Notes: a model not told the origin generated them from the sequence alone. A DNA stretch of 64,000 nucleotides from an uncultured Hyphomicrobium sp. (GCA_934555825.1 CAKTFJ010000001.1:372001-436000); one strand, 5' to 3'; counted from the stretch's first letter, positions 1 to 9,235 are shown. A program made the numbers and translations.

Positions 1-2237
1 GCGGGGTTCGAGCGCGGCGTGCGGCCGATGGGCGACTGGTCAATGTCGATGACTTTGTCGAATTGGTCGAGGCCTTCGAGCTTGTCGAAGGGGGCCGGGT
101 GCTCGCGCGCGTTGTTGAGCTTGCGGGCGACGGCTTTGTAGATCGTGTCGATCAGGAGCGTGGATTTGCCGCCGCCCGAGACGCCGGTGATGCAGGTGAG
201 AAGGCCCACGGGGATTTCGGCCGTGAGATTGTGCAGGTTGTTGCCGCGTGCGCCGGTGACTTTCAGCGTGCGCTTCTTGTCGAAGGGGCGGCGCTGTTTC
301 GGAAGCGGGATCTGGCGGGCGCCGGAGAGGTATTGGCCGGTGAGGCTCTTCGGGTTGGCCATGATGTCGGCGGGCGTGCCTTGGGCGATGATCTCGCCGC
401 CGTGGATGCCCGCGCCGGGGCCGATGTCGACCACGTGGTCGGCGGCGAGCACGGCGTCCTCGTCATGCTCGACGACGATGACGGTGTTGCCGAGGTCGCG
501 CAGGTGGCGGAGCGTGCCGAGTAGGCGGTCGTTGTCGCGCTGGTGGAGGCCGATGGAGGGCTCGTCCAGGACGTAGAGCACGCCGGTGAGGCCGGAGCCG
601 ATCTGCGAGGCGAGGCGGATGCGCTGGCTTTCGCCGCCCGAGAGCGTGCCCGAGTTGCGCGAGAGCGTGAGGTATTCGAGGCCGACGTCGTTGAGGAAGG
701 CGAGGCGCTCGCGGATTTCCTTGAGGATGCGGGTCGCGATCTCGGTCTGCTGTCTGGTGAAGGTTTTCGGGATGTCGGCGAACCATTGGTTGGCGGCCTT
801 GATCGACATGTCGCCGACCTCGCCGATGTGCTTCTCGCCGATCTTGACGGCAAGGGCCTGCGGCTTCAGGCGATAGCCGTTGCAGGCGTCGCACGGGTGG
901 GCGGCCTGGTAGCGGGAGAGTTCTTCGCGGACCCAGTCGCTGTCGGTTTCCTTGAAGCGCCGCGCGATGTTGCCGATGACGCCTTCGAAGGTCTTTTCGG
1001 TGGTGTAGTCGCGCGAGCCGTCCCAGTAGGTGAACTTGATTTCCTCGTCGCCCGAGCCGAACAGGATGGCGAGCTGCACGTGTTTGGGCAGGCGCTCCCA
1101 CGGCGTCTTCATCGACACCTTGTAGTGCTTGGCGAGGCTTTCGAGCGTCTGCTCGTAGTAGGGCGAGATGGCGCCGGTTTTGGCCCACGGGTAGATGGCG
1201 CCTTTTTCGAGGCTCAAGGAGCCGTCGGGGACGACGAGCTCGGGCTCGAAGACGAGCTCGGTGCCGAGGCCGTCGCAGGTGGGGCAGGCGCCGGCAGGCG
1301 CGTTGAAGGAAAAGAGGCGGGGCTCGATCTCCTCGATGGTGAAGCCGGAGACCGGGCAGGCGAAGCGGGCCGAGAACGTGATGCGCTCGTGCGTTTCGTT
1401 CTTGCTCTTGTTGGCGCCTTCGGTGTCGGCTTTCGCGAGCGGCTTGTCGGCGAACTCGGCGAAGACGATGCCGTCGCCGAGCCCGAGCGCGGTCTCGAAA
1501 CTGTCGGCGGCGCGCTTGGCGATGTCGGAGCGCACGACAAGGCGGTCCACGACGACATCGATGTCGTGCTTGAATTTCTTGTCGAGCTTGGGCGCGTCGG
1601 GGATCTCGTAGAATTCGCCGTCGATCTTGACGCGCTGGAAGCCTTTCTTCTGCAGCTCGGCCAGCTCCTTCTTGAACTCGCCTTTGCGGCCGCGCGCGAT
1701 GGGCGCGAGCAGGTAGAGGCGCGTGCCTTCCGGGATGTCGAGCACGCGGTCGACCATCTGCGAGACGGTCTGGCTTTCGATGGGCAGGCCGGTTGCGGGC
1801 GAGTAAGGCACGCCGACGCGGGCGAAGAGCAGGCGCAGGTAGTCGTAGATTTCGGTGACGGTGCCGACGGTGGAGCGCGGGTTCTTGGATGTCGTTTTCT
1901 GCTCGATGGAGATGGCGGGCGAGAGGCCGTCGATGTGATCGACGTCCGGCTTCTGCATCATTTCGAGGAACTGGCGCGCGTAGGCCGAGAGGCTTTCGAC
2001 GTAGCGGCGCTGGCCTTCGGCGTAGATGGTGTCGAAGGCGAGGGACGATTTGCCGGAGCCCGAGAGGCCGGTGAACACGACGAGGGCATCGCGCGGGATT
2101 TCGAGATCGACGTTCTTGAGGTTGTGCTCGCGCGCGCCGCGGACGTGGATGGATTTTGTTGGATCGGACACGGTTTCAGGCCGGGTGCCGGGGGAGGTTT
2201 TTTTCGTGGACTTGCTCATGCGGGGCGCCTTGCTCAT
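1..2237 (-). CDS. uvrA: UvrA, excinuclease ABC subunit A (3' end outside window)
   Basis: This is the damage-recognition ATPase of nucleotide excision repair, which acts with UvrB and UvrC. About 745 codons are visible; the reading frame runs off the left edge after [14 protein letters not shown], so the C-terminal part is missing. The first ATPase domain has the Walker [12 protein letters not shown] near residue 45. The zinc modules are seen as [12 protein letters not shown] / [11 protein letters not shown] and, further on, [13 protein letters not shown]. The first module has only one Cys in its CPVSG half. The start is taken as the ATG at 2237; another in-frame ATG lies at 2219, and neither has a strong ribosome-binding site. 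In many alphaproteobacteria uvrA is divergent from and adjacent to ssb, but here ssb lies 9 kb away. No GAAC-N7-GAAC box is visible upstream of this gene. Confidence 0.97.
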   Translation of the reverse strand, partial: MSKAPRMSKSTKKTSPGTRPETVSDPTKSIHVRGAREHNLKNVDLEIPRDALVVFTGLSGSGKSSLAFDTIYAEGQRRYVESLSAYARQFLEMMQKPDVDHIDGLSPAISIEQKTTSKNPRSTVGTVTEIYDYLRLLFARVGVPYSPATGLPIESQTVSQMVDRVLDIPEGTRLYLLAPIARGRKGEFKKELAELQKKGFQRVKIDGEFYEIPDAPKLDKKFKHDIDVVVDRLVVRSDIAKRAADSFETALGLGDGIVFAEFADKPLAKADTEGANKSKNETHERITFSARFACPVSGFTIEEIEPRLFSFNAPAGACPTCDGLGTELVFEPELVVPDGSLSLEKGAIYPWAKTGAISPYYEQTLESLAKHYKVSMKTPWERLPKHVQLAILFGSGDEEIKFTYWDGSRDYTTEKTFEGVIGNIARRFKETDSDWVREELSRYQAAHPCDACNGYRLKPQALAVKIGEKHIGEVGDMSIKAANQWFADIPKTFTRQQTEIATRILKEIRERLAFLNDVGLEYLTLSRNSGTLSGGESQRIRLASQIGSGLTGVLYVLDEPSIGLHQRDNDRLLGTLRHLRDLGNTVIVVEHDEDAVLAADHVVDIGPGAGIHGGEIIAQGTPADIMANPKSLTGQYLSGARQIPLPKQRRPFDKKRTLKVTGARGNNLHNLTAEIPVGLLTCITGVSGGGKSTLLIDTIYKAVARKLNNAREHPAPFDKLEGLDQFDKVIDIDQSPIGRTPRSNP

Positions 2238-2531
2238 GGGCGGAGTGTCTAGCCCGCCGCTCGGGCGGCGGCAATGCAACCCAACGGCGCGGGCAGATTT
2301 GAGGAGTGGACCGGACAAATCGGGTGTTTGTAGCGGTAAAGCAAGGCCCTGGAAAAGTCGTGCGGGCGGTTGAGGGGTCGGCCGGGCTTTCCGGACGAGG
2401 TCATCTAAACGACTGCGAAATCAAACCGTTAAGCAGGGAAAGACATGCCGGCGTAATCGGGTCTTTATACAAAATTGGTTTGTGGGCTGCTCAAGTTGAC
2501 GTGACGGGCAGCGGACCTGGTGGACCGTCGG

Positions 2532-3029
2532 ATGGGAGATCTGCAACTCGAACTGACCGTTGCGCTCGACGATCTCGGGGTCGTCAGCTGGTCTGTATCG
2601 GGGATGCCCTCTTTTGCCGAATGGGCTTCGCCTCTCGCGACGGCTGCCCGCATGGTTGTGCAGGCTCGAGCGCCCATGCTCCTCCTCATCGGCTCCGAGG
2701 GAAGACTGTTTGCCAATTCAGGGGGCCTTGCGTTGGTCGGCGCGCGCTGCGAGGGGCCTGTTCTCGGTCGTCCCATCGTCGAGGTCCTTCCCAGCTGCGC
2801 TGACCTTTTTGCAGTCGCTCTCGCACGGGCGGTGCGCGGGGAGGGCACAAGCTTCCGCGATCAGGAGCTGAGGTGCGTGCGCGACGGCGCGCTGACGACC
2901 GCTTGGTTCAATCTGGAGTTCACGCCGGTGCAGGACGCGAGCGGATTCACGCTCGGCGTTTTGTGCGTGGCATCAGACGTAACCCATCATGTCGAAAAGG
3001 CGCGTGAGTTGGTGGTTGCTGGCAAGTAG
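2532..3029 (+). CDS. PAS-domain fragment, N-terminal part of a sensor diguanylate cyclase cut by TAG
   Basis: The roughly 165-residue product has one PAS-like region at about residues 45-160, with FANSGGLALVG near its start and the PAS-typical end GVLCVASDVTHHVEKAREL. The frame stops at a TAG (3027-3029). Downstream of the stop the same frame reads FELALGECEVVGTWSFDV, which is how a linker into the next PAS domain normally reads. The natural gene is therefore probably 2532-4304, encoding PAS-PAS-PAS-GGDEF of about 590 residues, with AAG-TAG-TTC in place of AAG-CAG-TTC. A GTG at 2520 is an alternative start. Alone, this fragment has no output domain. Either the gene is a pseudogene, or the second part is translated independently, or the stop is a sequencing error. 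Confidence 0.6.
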   Translation: MGDLQLELTVALDDLGVVSWSVSGMPSFAEWASPLATAARMVVQARAPMLLLIGSEGRLFANSGGLALVGARCEGPVLGRPIVEVLPSCADLFAVALARAVRGEGTSFRDQELRCVRDGALTTAWFNLEFTPVQDASGFTLGVLCVASDVTHHVEKARELVVAGK

Positions 3030-3056
3030 TTCGAGCTTGCTCTCGGCGAATGCGAA

Positions 3057-4304
3057 GTGGTGGGCACGTGGTCTTTCGATGTCCTTTCGGACGCGATCAC
3101 GCTCGGTCCAAATGCGATGGGTATCCTGGGGCAGGAAAAGGACAGCGCTTGCTGCGTCCTGCCACGCGGCCGCTTTTTGGAAATCGTCCACCCTGAAGAT
3201 CGCGGTGCTTTCTTGCGCGCCCTCAGGGATGCTGTCGACACCCGCGGGGTGTGTCGCATTCGCTATCGCGTTCGGCTGGCGGACGGCAGGGAGCGCCGCG
3301 TGATCATGCTCGCCAGCCCCGCATTCGATCGTCAAGGGCTCCTCCAGCGGTTCGTCGGAGTCGTCATTGCGGACATGGGCGAAACTGAGAGCGCGTTGGC
3401 CGAGAGCCGCTTCCAGTTCGATACACTCACGGAGTCGCTTCCTCAGATCGTCTGGAGTAGCGATGCGGAAGGGCGCCACGATTATTTTTCGCGTCGTTGG
3501 ACGGAGTTCACAGGCATCGAGCCTCACGACATCACGGAAAATACCTGGAAGGAACTCGTTTACCCGGAGGATTGGCTGAGGGTTTGCCGTGCCTGGAACG
3601 ATGCGCGCGAGAGCGGACAGCCGTACGATATCGACTATCGCTTCTTGAATTGTTCGGGCGAATACCGGTGGCTTCGGGTGATGGCGATGCCGGTGCGCGA
3701 CGACAGCGGCGCAATCATCCGCTGGTGCGGGACGTCAACTGATGTGCATGAAGCGTATCTCCTTTCGGAAGAACGCCAACGGCTGGCCTATGAACTCGAG
3801 CGCATCGCCAATTGGGATCAGCTTACGGGCGTGCTGACACGCCGCGCATTTTTCGAGCGTTCGGCGGTGGCGATGGCGCAAGCTGCAAGCCAGCGGCAGC
3901 CCGTCGGGGTGATGATGATGGACGTCGATCACTTCAAGCAGATCAATGACGGCTACGGCCATCCGGCCGGGGATGCGGTGCTTTCGCTGACCGCGAAACG
4001 TATCGACGGCGTGATCAAGGATTGCGACCTGCTCGGCCGCCTCGGCGGTGAGGAATTCGCGCTGCTGATTGCCGGGTGTTCTTCAGGGGGCGCAATGGAG
4101 ATCGCGGAGAGAATTCGCTCTGCCGTCGCGGCGGAGCCGTTCGCGATACCCAGCGGCGAACGGATTTGGGTGACGCTGAGTATCGGGGTCACCTCTGCAG
4201 GTGCGCGTGGGGGTGACTTGGAACGCCTGTTATCCATTGCGGACAAAGCGCTTTACCAAGCGAAATCGGGCGGCCGCAATCGATCCTCCTTGGTCGAGGC
4301 ATAG
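3057..4304 (+). CDS. PAS-PAS-GGDEF diguanylate cyclase, part downstream of in-frame TAG
   Basis: The product is predicted to make cyclic di-GMP. The first PAS domain lies at about residues 1-115 and includes HPEDRGAFLRAL. The second, at about 120-245, includes PQIVWSSDAEGRHDYFSRRW and ends in a PAC-like CGTSTDVHE. A GGDEF domain at about 255-415 has the active motif RLGGEEFALL and the metal-binding MMMDVDHFKQINDGYGH. The inhibitory I-site position reads KDCD rather than RxxD, so product inhibition may be weak. The GTG at 3057 is only the first possible start after the stop codon at 3027; it has no clear ribosome-binding site and would remove the start of the PAS domain. It is followed closely by the HWE kinase gene. 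Confidence 0.75.
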   Translation: MVGTWSFDVLSDAITLGPNAMGILGQEKDSACCVLPRGRFLEIVHPEDRGAFLRALRDAVDTRGVCRIRYRVRLADGRERRVIMLASPAFDRQGLLQRFVGVVIADMGETESALAESRFQFDTLTESLPQIVWSSDAEGRHDYFSRRWTEFTGIEPHDITENTWKELVYPEDWLRVCRAWNDARESGQPYDIDYRFLNCSGEYRWLRVMAMPVRDDSGAIIRWCGTSTDVHEAYLLSEERQRLAYELERIANWDQLTGVLTRRAFFERSAVAMAQAASQRQPVGVMMMDVDHFKQINDGYGHPAGDAVLSLTAKRIDGVIKDCDLLGRLGGEEFALLIAGCSSGGAMEIAERIRSAVAAEPFAIPSGERIWVTLSIGVTSAGARGGDLERLLSIADKALYQAKSGGRNRSSLVEA

Positions 4305-4454
4305 GTGCGCCGTGGGCGGAGAGGGGCTGTTAGCGAAGACCTTGAGACGCTCTCGCCGTTCTCCTCTATAGTCCGTTCCGGAAATCCATTGATTGCGGAC
4401 CTTCGGTGCACTAAGCCAAGCTCCCAAACTGGAGAGTGTGTCACGGAGTGTCAT

Positions 4455-5513
4455 TTGGACGGCCGGCCTTCATTTTTGCTCGGCGGGGGACGGGCGGCAG
4501 ATACGATCGAACGGATCGATTGGGCGGCGACACCGCTCGGACCTATCGGTCAATGGCCGCAGTCCCTGAAAACCGCGCTCAGCATGATGTTGCTGTCGAG
4601 CTTCCCCAAGGCGATTGCCTGGGGGCGTGAGCTGATCACATTTCACAACGATGCGTTCGGTCCCATTCTCGGCGACAAGCCGCTGGCCATCGGGCGACCG
4701 TTCAGCGACGTGTGGGCGGAGGTGTGGCCCGAGATTCAGCCGATGGTGAAGAAGGCGTTCGCGGGCGAAGCGACGTTCATCGAAGACTTCAAGCTCACCA
4801 TCGATCGGCACGGGTATCCCGAGGATGCCTATTTTACGTTTTGCTATAGCCCAATCCGCGCGGAGAACGGCGAAGTGGGCGGCATGATGGACACGGTCAT
4901 GGAGACGACCGGAACCGTGCTTGCGCAGCGGCAGCTCGCCGTGACGAATGCGGAGCTTTCTCACCGGATGCGCAATGCGCTCGCGATGGTTGGGGCGATT
5001 GCGACCATGTCGTTGCGCCATGCGACAGGTCTCGATGAAGCGCGCCGGCAGCTTTCGCAGCGGCTTGCGGCGCTGGGCAGAACGCAATCGTTTTTGTCGG
5101 GCGAGGCGGCGCAGGATGCGCACATTTGCGAGTTGATCGAACAGTCTTTCGCAGCTCATCCGAACCTGCGCGAGAGGATCGCGGTCGATGGTGCGGATTT
5201 TCGTCTTGGGTCCAATCAGGCGCTCGCTTTATCGCTTGCGCTCAACGAGCTGATTACGAATTCAATCAAGTACGGTGCCCTCTCCAAGCCGGAAGGGCGG
5301 ATCGACATCCGGTGGGATTTCGCCGAGTTTCGTTTCGTATGGCGCGAAGTGGGGATTTCGGGCGTAGAGGTGCCGTCGCGCGAAGGGTTCGGCAGCAAGG
5401 TTCTGCTGCAGTTCGTGCCCGCGTCGTTCAGCGGTCAGGCCAGGATGCTGTATGAGAGCGATGGGCTGATCTATGAACTCGAGGCGCCAGCCGCTGCGAT
5501 CGATAACGCGTAG
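4455..5513 (+). CDS. PAS-domain HWE-family histidine kinase
   Basis: This is a soluble sensor kinase of the HWE family, common in alphaproteobacteria for light and general stress signalling. A PAS-like sensor region at about residues 20-150 includes IDWAATPLGPIGQWP and FHNDAFGPILGDKP. The phosphoacceptor helix AELSHRMRNALAMVG has its His at about residue 170. The ATP-binding N-box is NELITNSIKYGALS, and FVWREVG contains the W-x-E that names the family. A TTG start at 4455 is chosen because GGAG lies 6 nt upstream (4445-4448); the frame stays open back to a GTG at 4305, but those extra residues look like nothing in the family. No response regulator is adjacent. The nearest upstream gene is the split diguanylate cyclase, which may be a functional partner. 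Confidence 0.85.
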   Translation: MDGRPSFLLGGGRAADTIERIDWAATPLGPIGQWPQSLKTALSMMLLSSFPKAIAWGRELITFHNDAFGPILGDKPLAIGRPFSDVWAEVWPEIQPMVKKAFAGEATFIEDFKLTIDRHGYPEDAYFTFCYSPIRAENGEVGGMMDTVMETTGTVLAQRQLAVTNAELSHRMRNALAMVGAIATMSLRHATGLDEARRQLSQRLAALGRTQSFLSGEAAQDAHICELIEQSFAAHPNLRERIAVDGADFRLGSNQALALSLALNELITNSIKYGALSKPEGRIDIRWDFAEFRFVWREVGISGVEVPSREGFGSKVLLQFVPASFSGQARMLYESDGLIYELEAPAAAIDNA

Positions 5514-6212
5514 ATCGCGTAGCTCTCTGGCGCCCGATCCCGATGGCGGCCGTTCGCCGGACCGAATGCGGATGATTGCTTAGGTGTCGGGTTGCCCTTG
5601 ACAGACGAGGCATTGCGCCCAAATCTCATAGGTGATGGCTGTCGCTGTTTCGTGGCCTCCCTGAGGACGAGAGTTGGAAACAACATCGTTCACGTGGCCC
5701 GCAGCACCCCCGGTTGTGAGGACGGCCGTCTTAGTCGCGGTGTTCGGTCTCGTCGCCTGATCAGCGCCCGTACACGGATACGCGGCTTTGGATCAACAGC
5801 GAATGGAGGGAGGATGACGCCACCTGGTTGTCGAATTGGACCTCACGCTGACGCGAGGTCCAGACTTGGATAACGAGAGCTGCTGCAGCAAAGCTCCGCG
5901 TATCTCAGGTCGTTTGAAAGACAGAATTGATCCACCTCATGCGAGGGCGGAGGAGCGGTCAAGATCTTGGCCATACTCCAGAGCCTTGCCTTACAAGTCC
6001 GGCTCAGCTGGACAGGTTACCGAAGACAGAGAGCCCCACTCGGCGTAAAACGCGCGAGGGGGCTCATTCTTTTTGGGGTGGACGTCATTGCGAATGTTCG
6101 AAGCGTTTGTGCTGATGCCCTAGGTCCCGGCGCTGCGCGTCGGAATGCCGATGCTTGGCCGCTATGACGCAGACGCGGGCCGCTGCGCGATGCTTCGGTT
6201 CTGAGGCAGGCA
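5514..6212. other. Gene-poor stretch without a convincing CDS
   Basis: No reading frame here has a good ribosome-binding site or a recognisable protein family; the open frames present are short and low in coding character. The only clear structure is a strong plus-strand terminator hairpin at 6031-6074. This could end an unannotated small RNA. Confidence 0.5.
6031..6074 (+). terminator. Rho-independent terminator with no gene in front
   Basis: GAGCCCC (6031-6037) pairs with GGGGCTC (6059-6065). Inner CTCG/CGAG and GCG/CGC pairs extend the stem, and ATTCTTTTT follows. The nearest plus-strand CDS ends about 520 nt upstream, so it may terminate a small RNA or a long 3' UTR. Confidence 0.7.
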
Positions 6213-6255
6213 AAAAAGGGCCGGGTGCAGCTTGGGAAATCGCTGCACCCGGCCA
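6213..6255 (-). terminator. Terminator of the 6299-6601 gene
   Basis: On the minus strand a 13-bp stem (GGCCGGGTGCAGC pairing with its complement, 6220-6232 and 6243-6255) is followed by CTTTTTTG. It lies 44 nt past the stop codon of the small exported protein gene. Confidence 0.85.
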
Positions 6256-6298
6256 CTGCTGCGCTTAGGGGGGAGACCGCAGCAAACTCGTCTGGTGG

Positions 6299-6601
6299 TT
6301 AGGATTCCGGAGACACGGTGGCTTTGCCGCCATTGAGCTTGCCGTCCTTGAACGTCAGGCTGTCGCCGGCGGCGGCCATGTGTGAGAAGCCCCAGGGGCC
6401 TGTCAGCCCGCAGCCGTCCTTGCACTGCTCCGAGAAGTCGGCCGATTGGCCGGCATCAACGAAAACGACGTGCTCGGTTGCGCCTTCGTCGATGCCAAGC
6501 CTCAGTTGCTCGGCGTCGTGGTTCTCGATGGTGAGGGCCATGGCGGGTGCCGACAGCACTGCGGCGGCGATGGTCAGCGTGGAGGCTTTCAAGAACTTCA
6601 T
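6299..6601 (-). CDS. Small exported protein with TGPWGFSH motif (paralogue of 7772-8293)
   Basis: A 100-residue protein of unrecognised family. An N-terminal signal peptide (MKFLKASTLTIAAAVLSA, cut probably after AMA) leads to a mature part of about 78 residues that looks beta-rich. Its core is EQCKDGCGLTGPWGFSHM, with two Cys spaced C-x3-C that could form a disulfide. The same pattern, C-x3-C-x2-TGPWGFSH, occurs in the protein at 7772-8293, and both mature parts start with LT(I/V)xN. The start ATG at 6601 is chosen for the ribosome-binding site GGAGAGGAAGC just upstream, although the frame is open further. A strong terminator follows. Function is unknown; a periplasmic or surface role is inferred only from the signal peptide. 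Confidence 0.8.
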   Translation of the reverse strand: MKFLKASTLTIAAAVLSAPAMALTIENHDAEQLRLGIDEGATEHVVFVDAGQSADFSEQCKDGCGLTGPWGFSHMAAAGDSLTFKDGKLNGGKATVSPES

Positions 6602-7034
6602 TGCTTCCTCTCCAATTATTTTTTTGCCTATCCCGCGGGAGGTTCGCCCTGCCGCAACGTCCGGCTCGGTTGCCGCGGCGGGGCACAACCGTCCCGCGAT
6701 TGTCCGTGATGTAGGGTGCGGGCCGCCCGGTAACATTTGGGTTCGGTTCCGTCCGGGCAGGCCACTATGGGAATTTGCCCATCGAATCATGAGGAAGCGC
6801 GCCTACATGACGGAAGTACGCCACCGCCCGGAATGCTGCAGGCGCTTCCCGCCGCGGCATTCCGCATGTGCCATGCGCAACACCCATGGCAATCCCGCCT
6901 TGGTGGCGCTACGTTCCGTTGCCAGACTTCCGACATCGCCTCTTCTGAACGGCACCTGAACCTTTCGCTCAGGAGCAGTTCAGCGGACCCTTGGCATTCC
7001 GTCCGCATGTGCCGCGCGGGACGGGAGCAGTGCG
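6602..7034. other. Divergent intergenic region
   Basis: This region separates the minus-strand small exported protein gene from the plus-strand membrane protein gene and must hold both promoters. Several open frames cross it, but none has coding character or a ribosome-binding site. No clear operator or repeat was recognised. Confidence 0.4.
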
Positions 7035-7670
7035 ATGTCAGCGACGACTTTTGAGGGAACACATCCGATGATGAGAGACCTAGCGAACAGTGACGGTACG
7101 AAGACGGGCGGCGTCGTTTCTCTTCTCAAAACGGTGGCGCTCGTGGTGACGATCGTGGGTGCGATCCCGACGGCCATCACGGCGTATCATGCGTGGCAAT
7201 ACAAGGTGCCCTTCACGAAGGTGCCGCACAGGCTTGCCCAGTATGATCTCTGGATGAAGAACCTCGACTGCCAGATCGAATACAAGGCGCTCGATACGGC
7301 GCAGGGTACGAAGCTGGATGTTGGAGCGTGCCCGTCCACGGGCGACATTGCGATCCGTATCGAGTCAACCGACGGAAAAACGACCTACGAATGGATCGCC
7401 TACAACGAATTGCAGAAGCCCGGCGAGGAGCCGCCGACGAACCTGATCGATCTTTTCATCGGGGTTGCGAGGGCTGACACGGGCGGCCAGCGGAGCGTAC
7501 GGGCGGCGCAGGCGATGGAAGTGGTTTGCCAGTCGCTCGTCACCAAGAACCAGCTCGTGCGCGTGGTACGCGAAGGCGACAAGTGCTTCCGCGAGGAGCT
7601 TTCGCCGATGCGGGGTTCCATCGACAAGCGCGAAGAGGTGCCGTGCGATACGCAGTGCAAGGCGGGCTGA
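7035..7670 (+). CDS. Hypothetical membrane-anchored protein
   Basis: A 211-residue protein of unrecognised family. One hydrophobic segment (about residues 28-50, VVSLLKTVALVVTIVGAIPT) probably anchors it in the inner membrane, with the C-terminal 160 residues in the periplasm. That part has six Cys (in NLDCQ, GACPS, VVCQS, DKCFR, VPCDTQC), which suggests disulfides, and a Trp/Tyr-rich segment YEWIAYNEL. The start ATG at 7035 has GGGAG about 7 nt upstream; an ATG at 7068 is possible. It lies between two paralogous exported TGPWGFSH proteins and ends in a strong bidirectional terminator. A shared envelope function with these neighbours is inference. Confidence 0.75.
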   Translation: MSATTFEGTHPMMRDLANSDGTKTGGVVSLLKTVALVVTIVGAIPTAITAYHAWQYKVPFTKVPHRLAQYDLWMKNLDCQIEYKALDTAQGTKLDVGACPSTGDIAIRIESTDGKTTYEWIAYNELQKPGEEPPTNLIDLFIGVARADTGGQRSVRAAQAMEVVCQSLVTKNQLVRVVREGDKCFREELSPMRGSIDKREEVPCDTQCKAG

Positions 7671-7702
7671 GCGCGCGTCTGCATCTCGATGCTCGGATAA
7701 CG

Positions 7703-7743
7703 AAAAGCCACAGACAGATGCCCTCTGTCCGTGGCTTTTTTTT
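7703..7743. terminator. Bidirectional terminator
   Basis: AAAGCCAC-AGACAGA pairs with TCTGTCC-GTGGCTTT around a TGCCC loop. Eight T follow on the plus strand and an A-run precedes it. It serves the plus-strand gene ending at 7670 and probably also the convergent minus-strand gene ending at 7772. Confidence 0.9.
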
Positions 7744-7771
7744 GATCTCGTGTTGTGCGGCGGACTGCAGG

Positions 7772-8293
7772 TTAATTATTGCCCTGCATGAGCGCTCCCC
7801 ACGAACCGGGCGACGCGCCTTTCTTCGCCTTTTTGGCCTGGCGGCGAGGCTTCGACTTGGCGGCGCGCTTCGGGGGCTGTGCGACGGGCGCCGCCGCGGC
7901 TGCGGGAGCGGCCGTTGCGGCGGGCTCGTCAGGCGTTTCGACGACGGCGGTCGAAGGATCCTGCGGGACGAGGCCGGTTGTGGATTTGGGCGCCGTGTCC
8001 GTTGTGGCGACGCGGGGCGACAGAATTGCCTTGCCGTCGCTCTCGATGACGGCGTTCTGGGGCACGATATGCGAGAAGCCCCACGGGCCTGTCACTGCGC
8101 AATCGCTGCTGCAATCCTGCTTTACGTCCAGCGAGCCGGCGGCGGGGACGGTGTGGACTTTTTGCTCGGAGCCGGTGGATACGCCGATGGTGAAGTCCTT
8201 GTCCGAGGTGTTCTTGACGGTCAGTGCGCCGACGGGGATGGCCGCGCCCAAAAGCACGGCGGTGGCGGCGACTACGCGTGTCATTACGCTCAT
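7772..8293 (-). CDS. Exported protein with TGPWGFSH motif and basic C-terminal tail
   Basis: A 173-residue protein, paralogous over its first 90 residues to the protein at 6299-6601. A signal peptide (VVAATAVLLGAAIPVGA) is followed by LTVKNTSDKDFTIGV and the shared core DCSSDCAVTGPWGFSH. After about residue 95 it gains a Pro/Ala/Thr-rich linker and then a strongly basic end, PKRAAKSKPRRQAKKAKKG. Such a tail could bind anionic polymers such as nucleic acid, LPS or peptidoglycan; this is inference. The start ATG at 8293 has GGAGAC about 5 nt upstream. The family is not recognised. Confidence 0.8.
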   Translation of the reverse strand: MSVMTRVVAATAVLLGAAIPVGALTVKNTSDKDFTIGVSTGSEQKVHTVPAAGSLDVKQDCSSDCAVTGPWGFSHIVPQNAVIESDGKAILSPRVATTDTAPKSTTGLVPQDPSTAVVETPDEPAATAAPAAAAAPVAQPPKRAAKSKPRRQAKKAKKGASPGSWGALMQGNN

Positions 8294-8544
8294 GGTCGTC
8301 TCCTTGTCGTCTCAACTCGGCGAAAGGCCTTCGCATCGCAATGCCTTCCGCAATTGCCGCCACAACTCTGGGGCGGTGCGTAGGCGCTAGGGTAAATGAT
8401 TCAACGTTAATGAGTTGCTTAAATTTGCTAGTATTCCCGGTTATCCCGAGAACTTATTCGCCTGACTCAAAAAGATAATCCTATTGAGTCCGCAGCCCAT
8501 GCTTGGCCGCTGACGAGGCCGATTGATGCGGGGAAAGGCGGGCG

Positions 8545-8943
8545 TCAGCGGTTGTCGGTGAGCGCGACGAACTCGGGATCTTCCTGTGCGCGCCGTTCGA
8601 ACGACAGGAAGTCGTAGTAGCCGCACCGGCCCTTGCCGGGGAAGCTGCGGCAGACCGCGGGCCTCGCTTCGTAAATCGTGCAGTGGCGCTTGGTGGTGTC
8701 GAAGAAGCGACAGATGGCGCCGTAATAACGGTCGCGTTTCCGTTTCATTGCGTACTTGCGGCCGTGGGCCTCGCGGGTGAAGGCGCGGCGGGCGGCTTCG
8801 AACGACAGCTTATGGTAGCGCGCGAGCCGTTCCACGTCGCGTTTGTCGAGCGCGATGAGGGGATAGGAGCAGCAGTAGCCGGGGCATTTCTTGCAGTCGT
8901 ATTGCACGGAAGCGACGCGACCCTCTTGCGCGCACCACGACAA
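8545..8943 (-). CDS. YkgJ-family cysteine cluster protein
   Basis: The Cys-rich pattern YDCKKCPGYCCSYP at the N-terminus, then ICRFFDTTKRHCTIY, AVCRSFPG and RCGYYDF, matches the YkgJ (zinc- or iron-chelating) family of small cytoplasmic proteins of unknown biochemical role. About 120-132 residues is normal for the family. The frame opens with a TTG at 8943; a GTG at 8907, which starts QYDCKKC, is an equally plausible start. No operon partner is obvious: the neighbour at 9236 runs in the opposite direction. Confidence 0.85.
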   Translation of the reverse strand: MSWCAQEGRVASVQYDCKKCPGYCCSYPLIALDKRDVERLARYHKLSFEAARRAFTREAHGRKYAMKRKRDRYYGAICRFFDTTKRHCTIYEARPAVCRSFPGKGRCGYYDFLSFERRAQEDPEFVALTDNR

Positions 8944-9235
8944 CGGGTGCGCATGTTACGTGCGAATGCCGCCGGTTCGGACCGGGCGGCGCGAGGCGGG
9001 AGTGGAATTTCTCCGGCTCTCGGCTGTGTTAGCGCTCTGCTTCGCAGGCGGCAATGGCAAACCCTCAATGATGCAAGGCTTTGTCTCCGCTTTGCCGTAC
9101 TCCTTGCGTCCCGGTTGCCACAACAGACGGCAAAGTGGCGGCGGGGATGAGGGGCCCGGCTGGCTTCCGGACATACTTTCTCCTTTAATAGCGGCCCAAT
9201 ATCTCCGTACCCGTATTTTGTCGAGGGATCCCGGT

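Noticed and set aside
543..2252. A 569-codon open frame on the plus strand
   Set aside because: It is antisense to uvrA and shows the Gly/Ala/Asp/Val-rich composition of a GC-rich shadow frame.
5592..5873. A 93-codon frame in the gene-poor region
   Set aside because: No ribosome-binding site, recognised motif or coding-type composition.
8411..8426. CtrA-like TTAA...TTAA site
   Set aside because: The spacer is 8 bp rather than 7, and no cell-cycle gene is adjacent.
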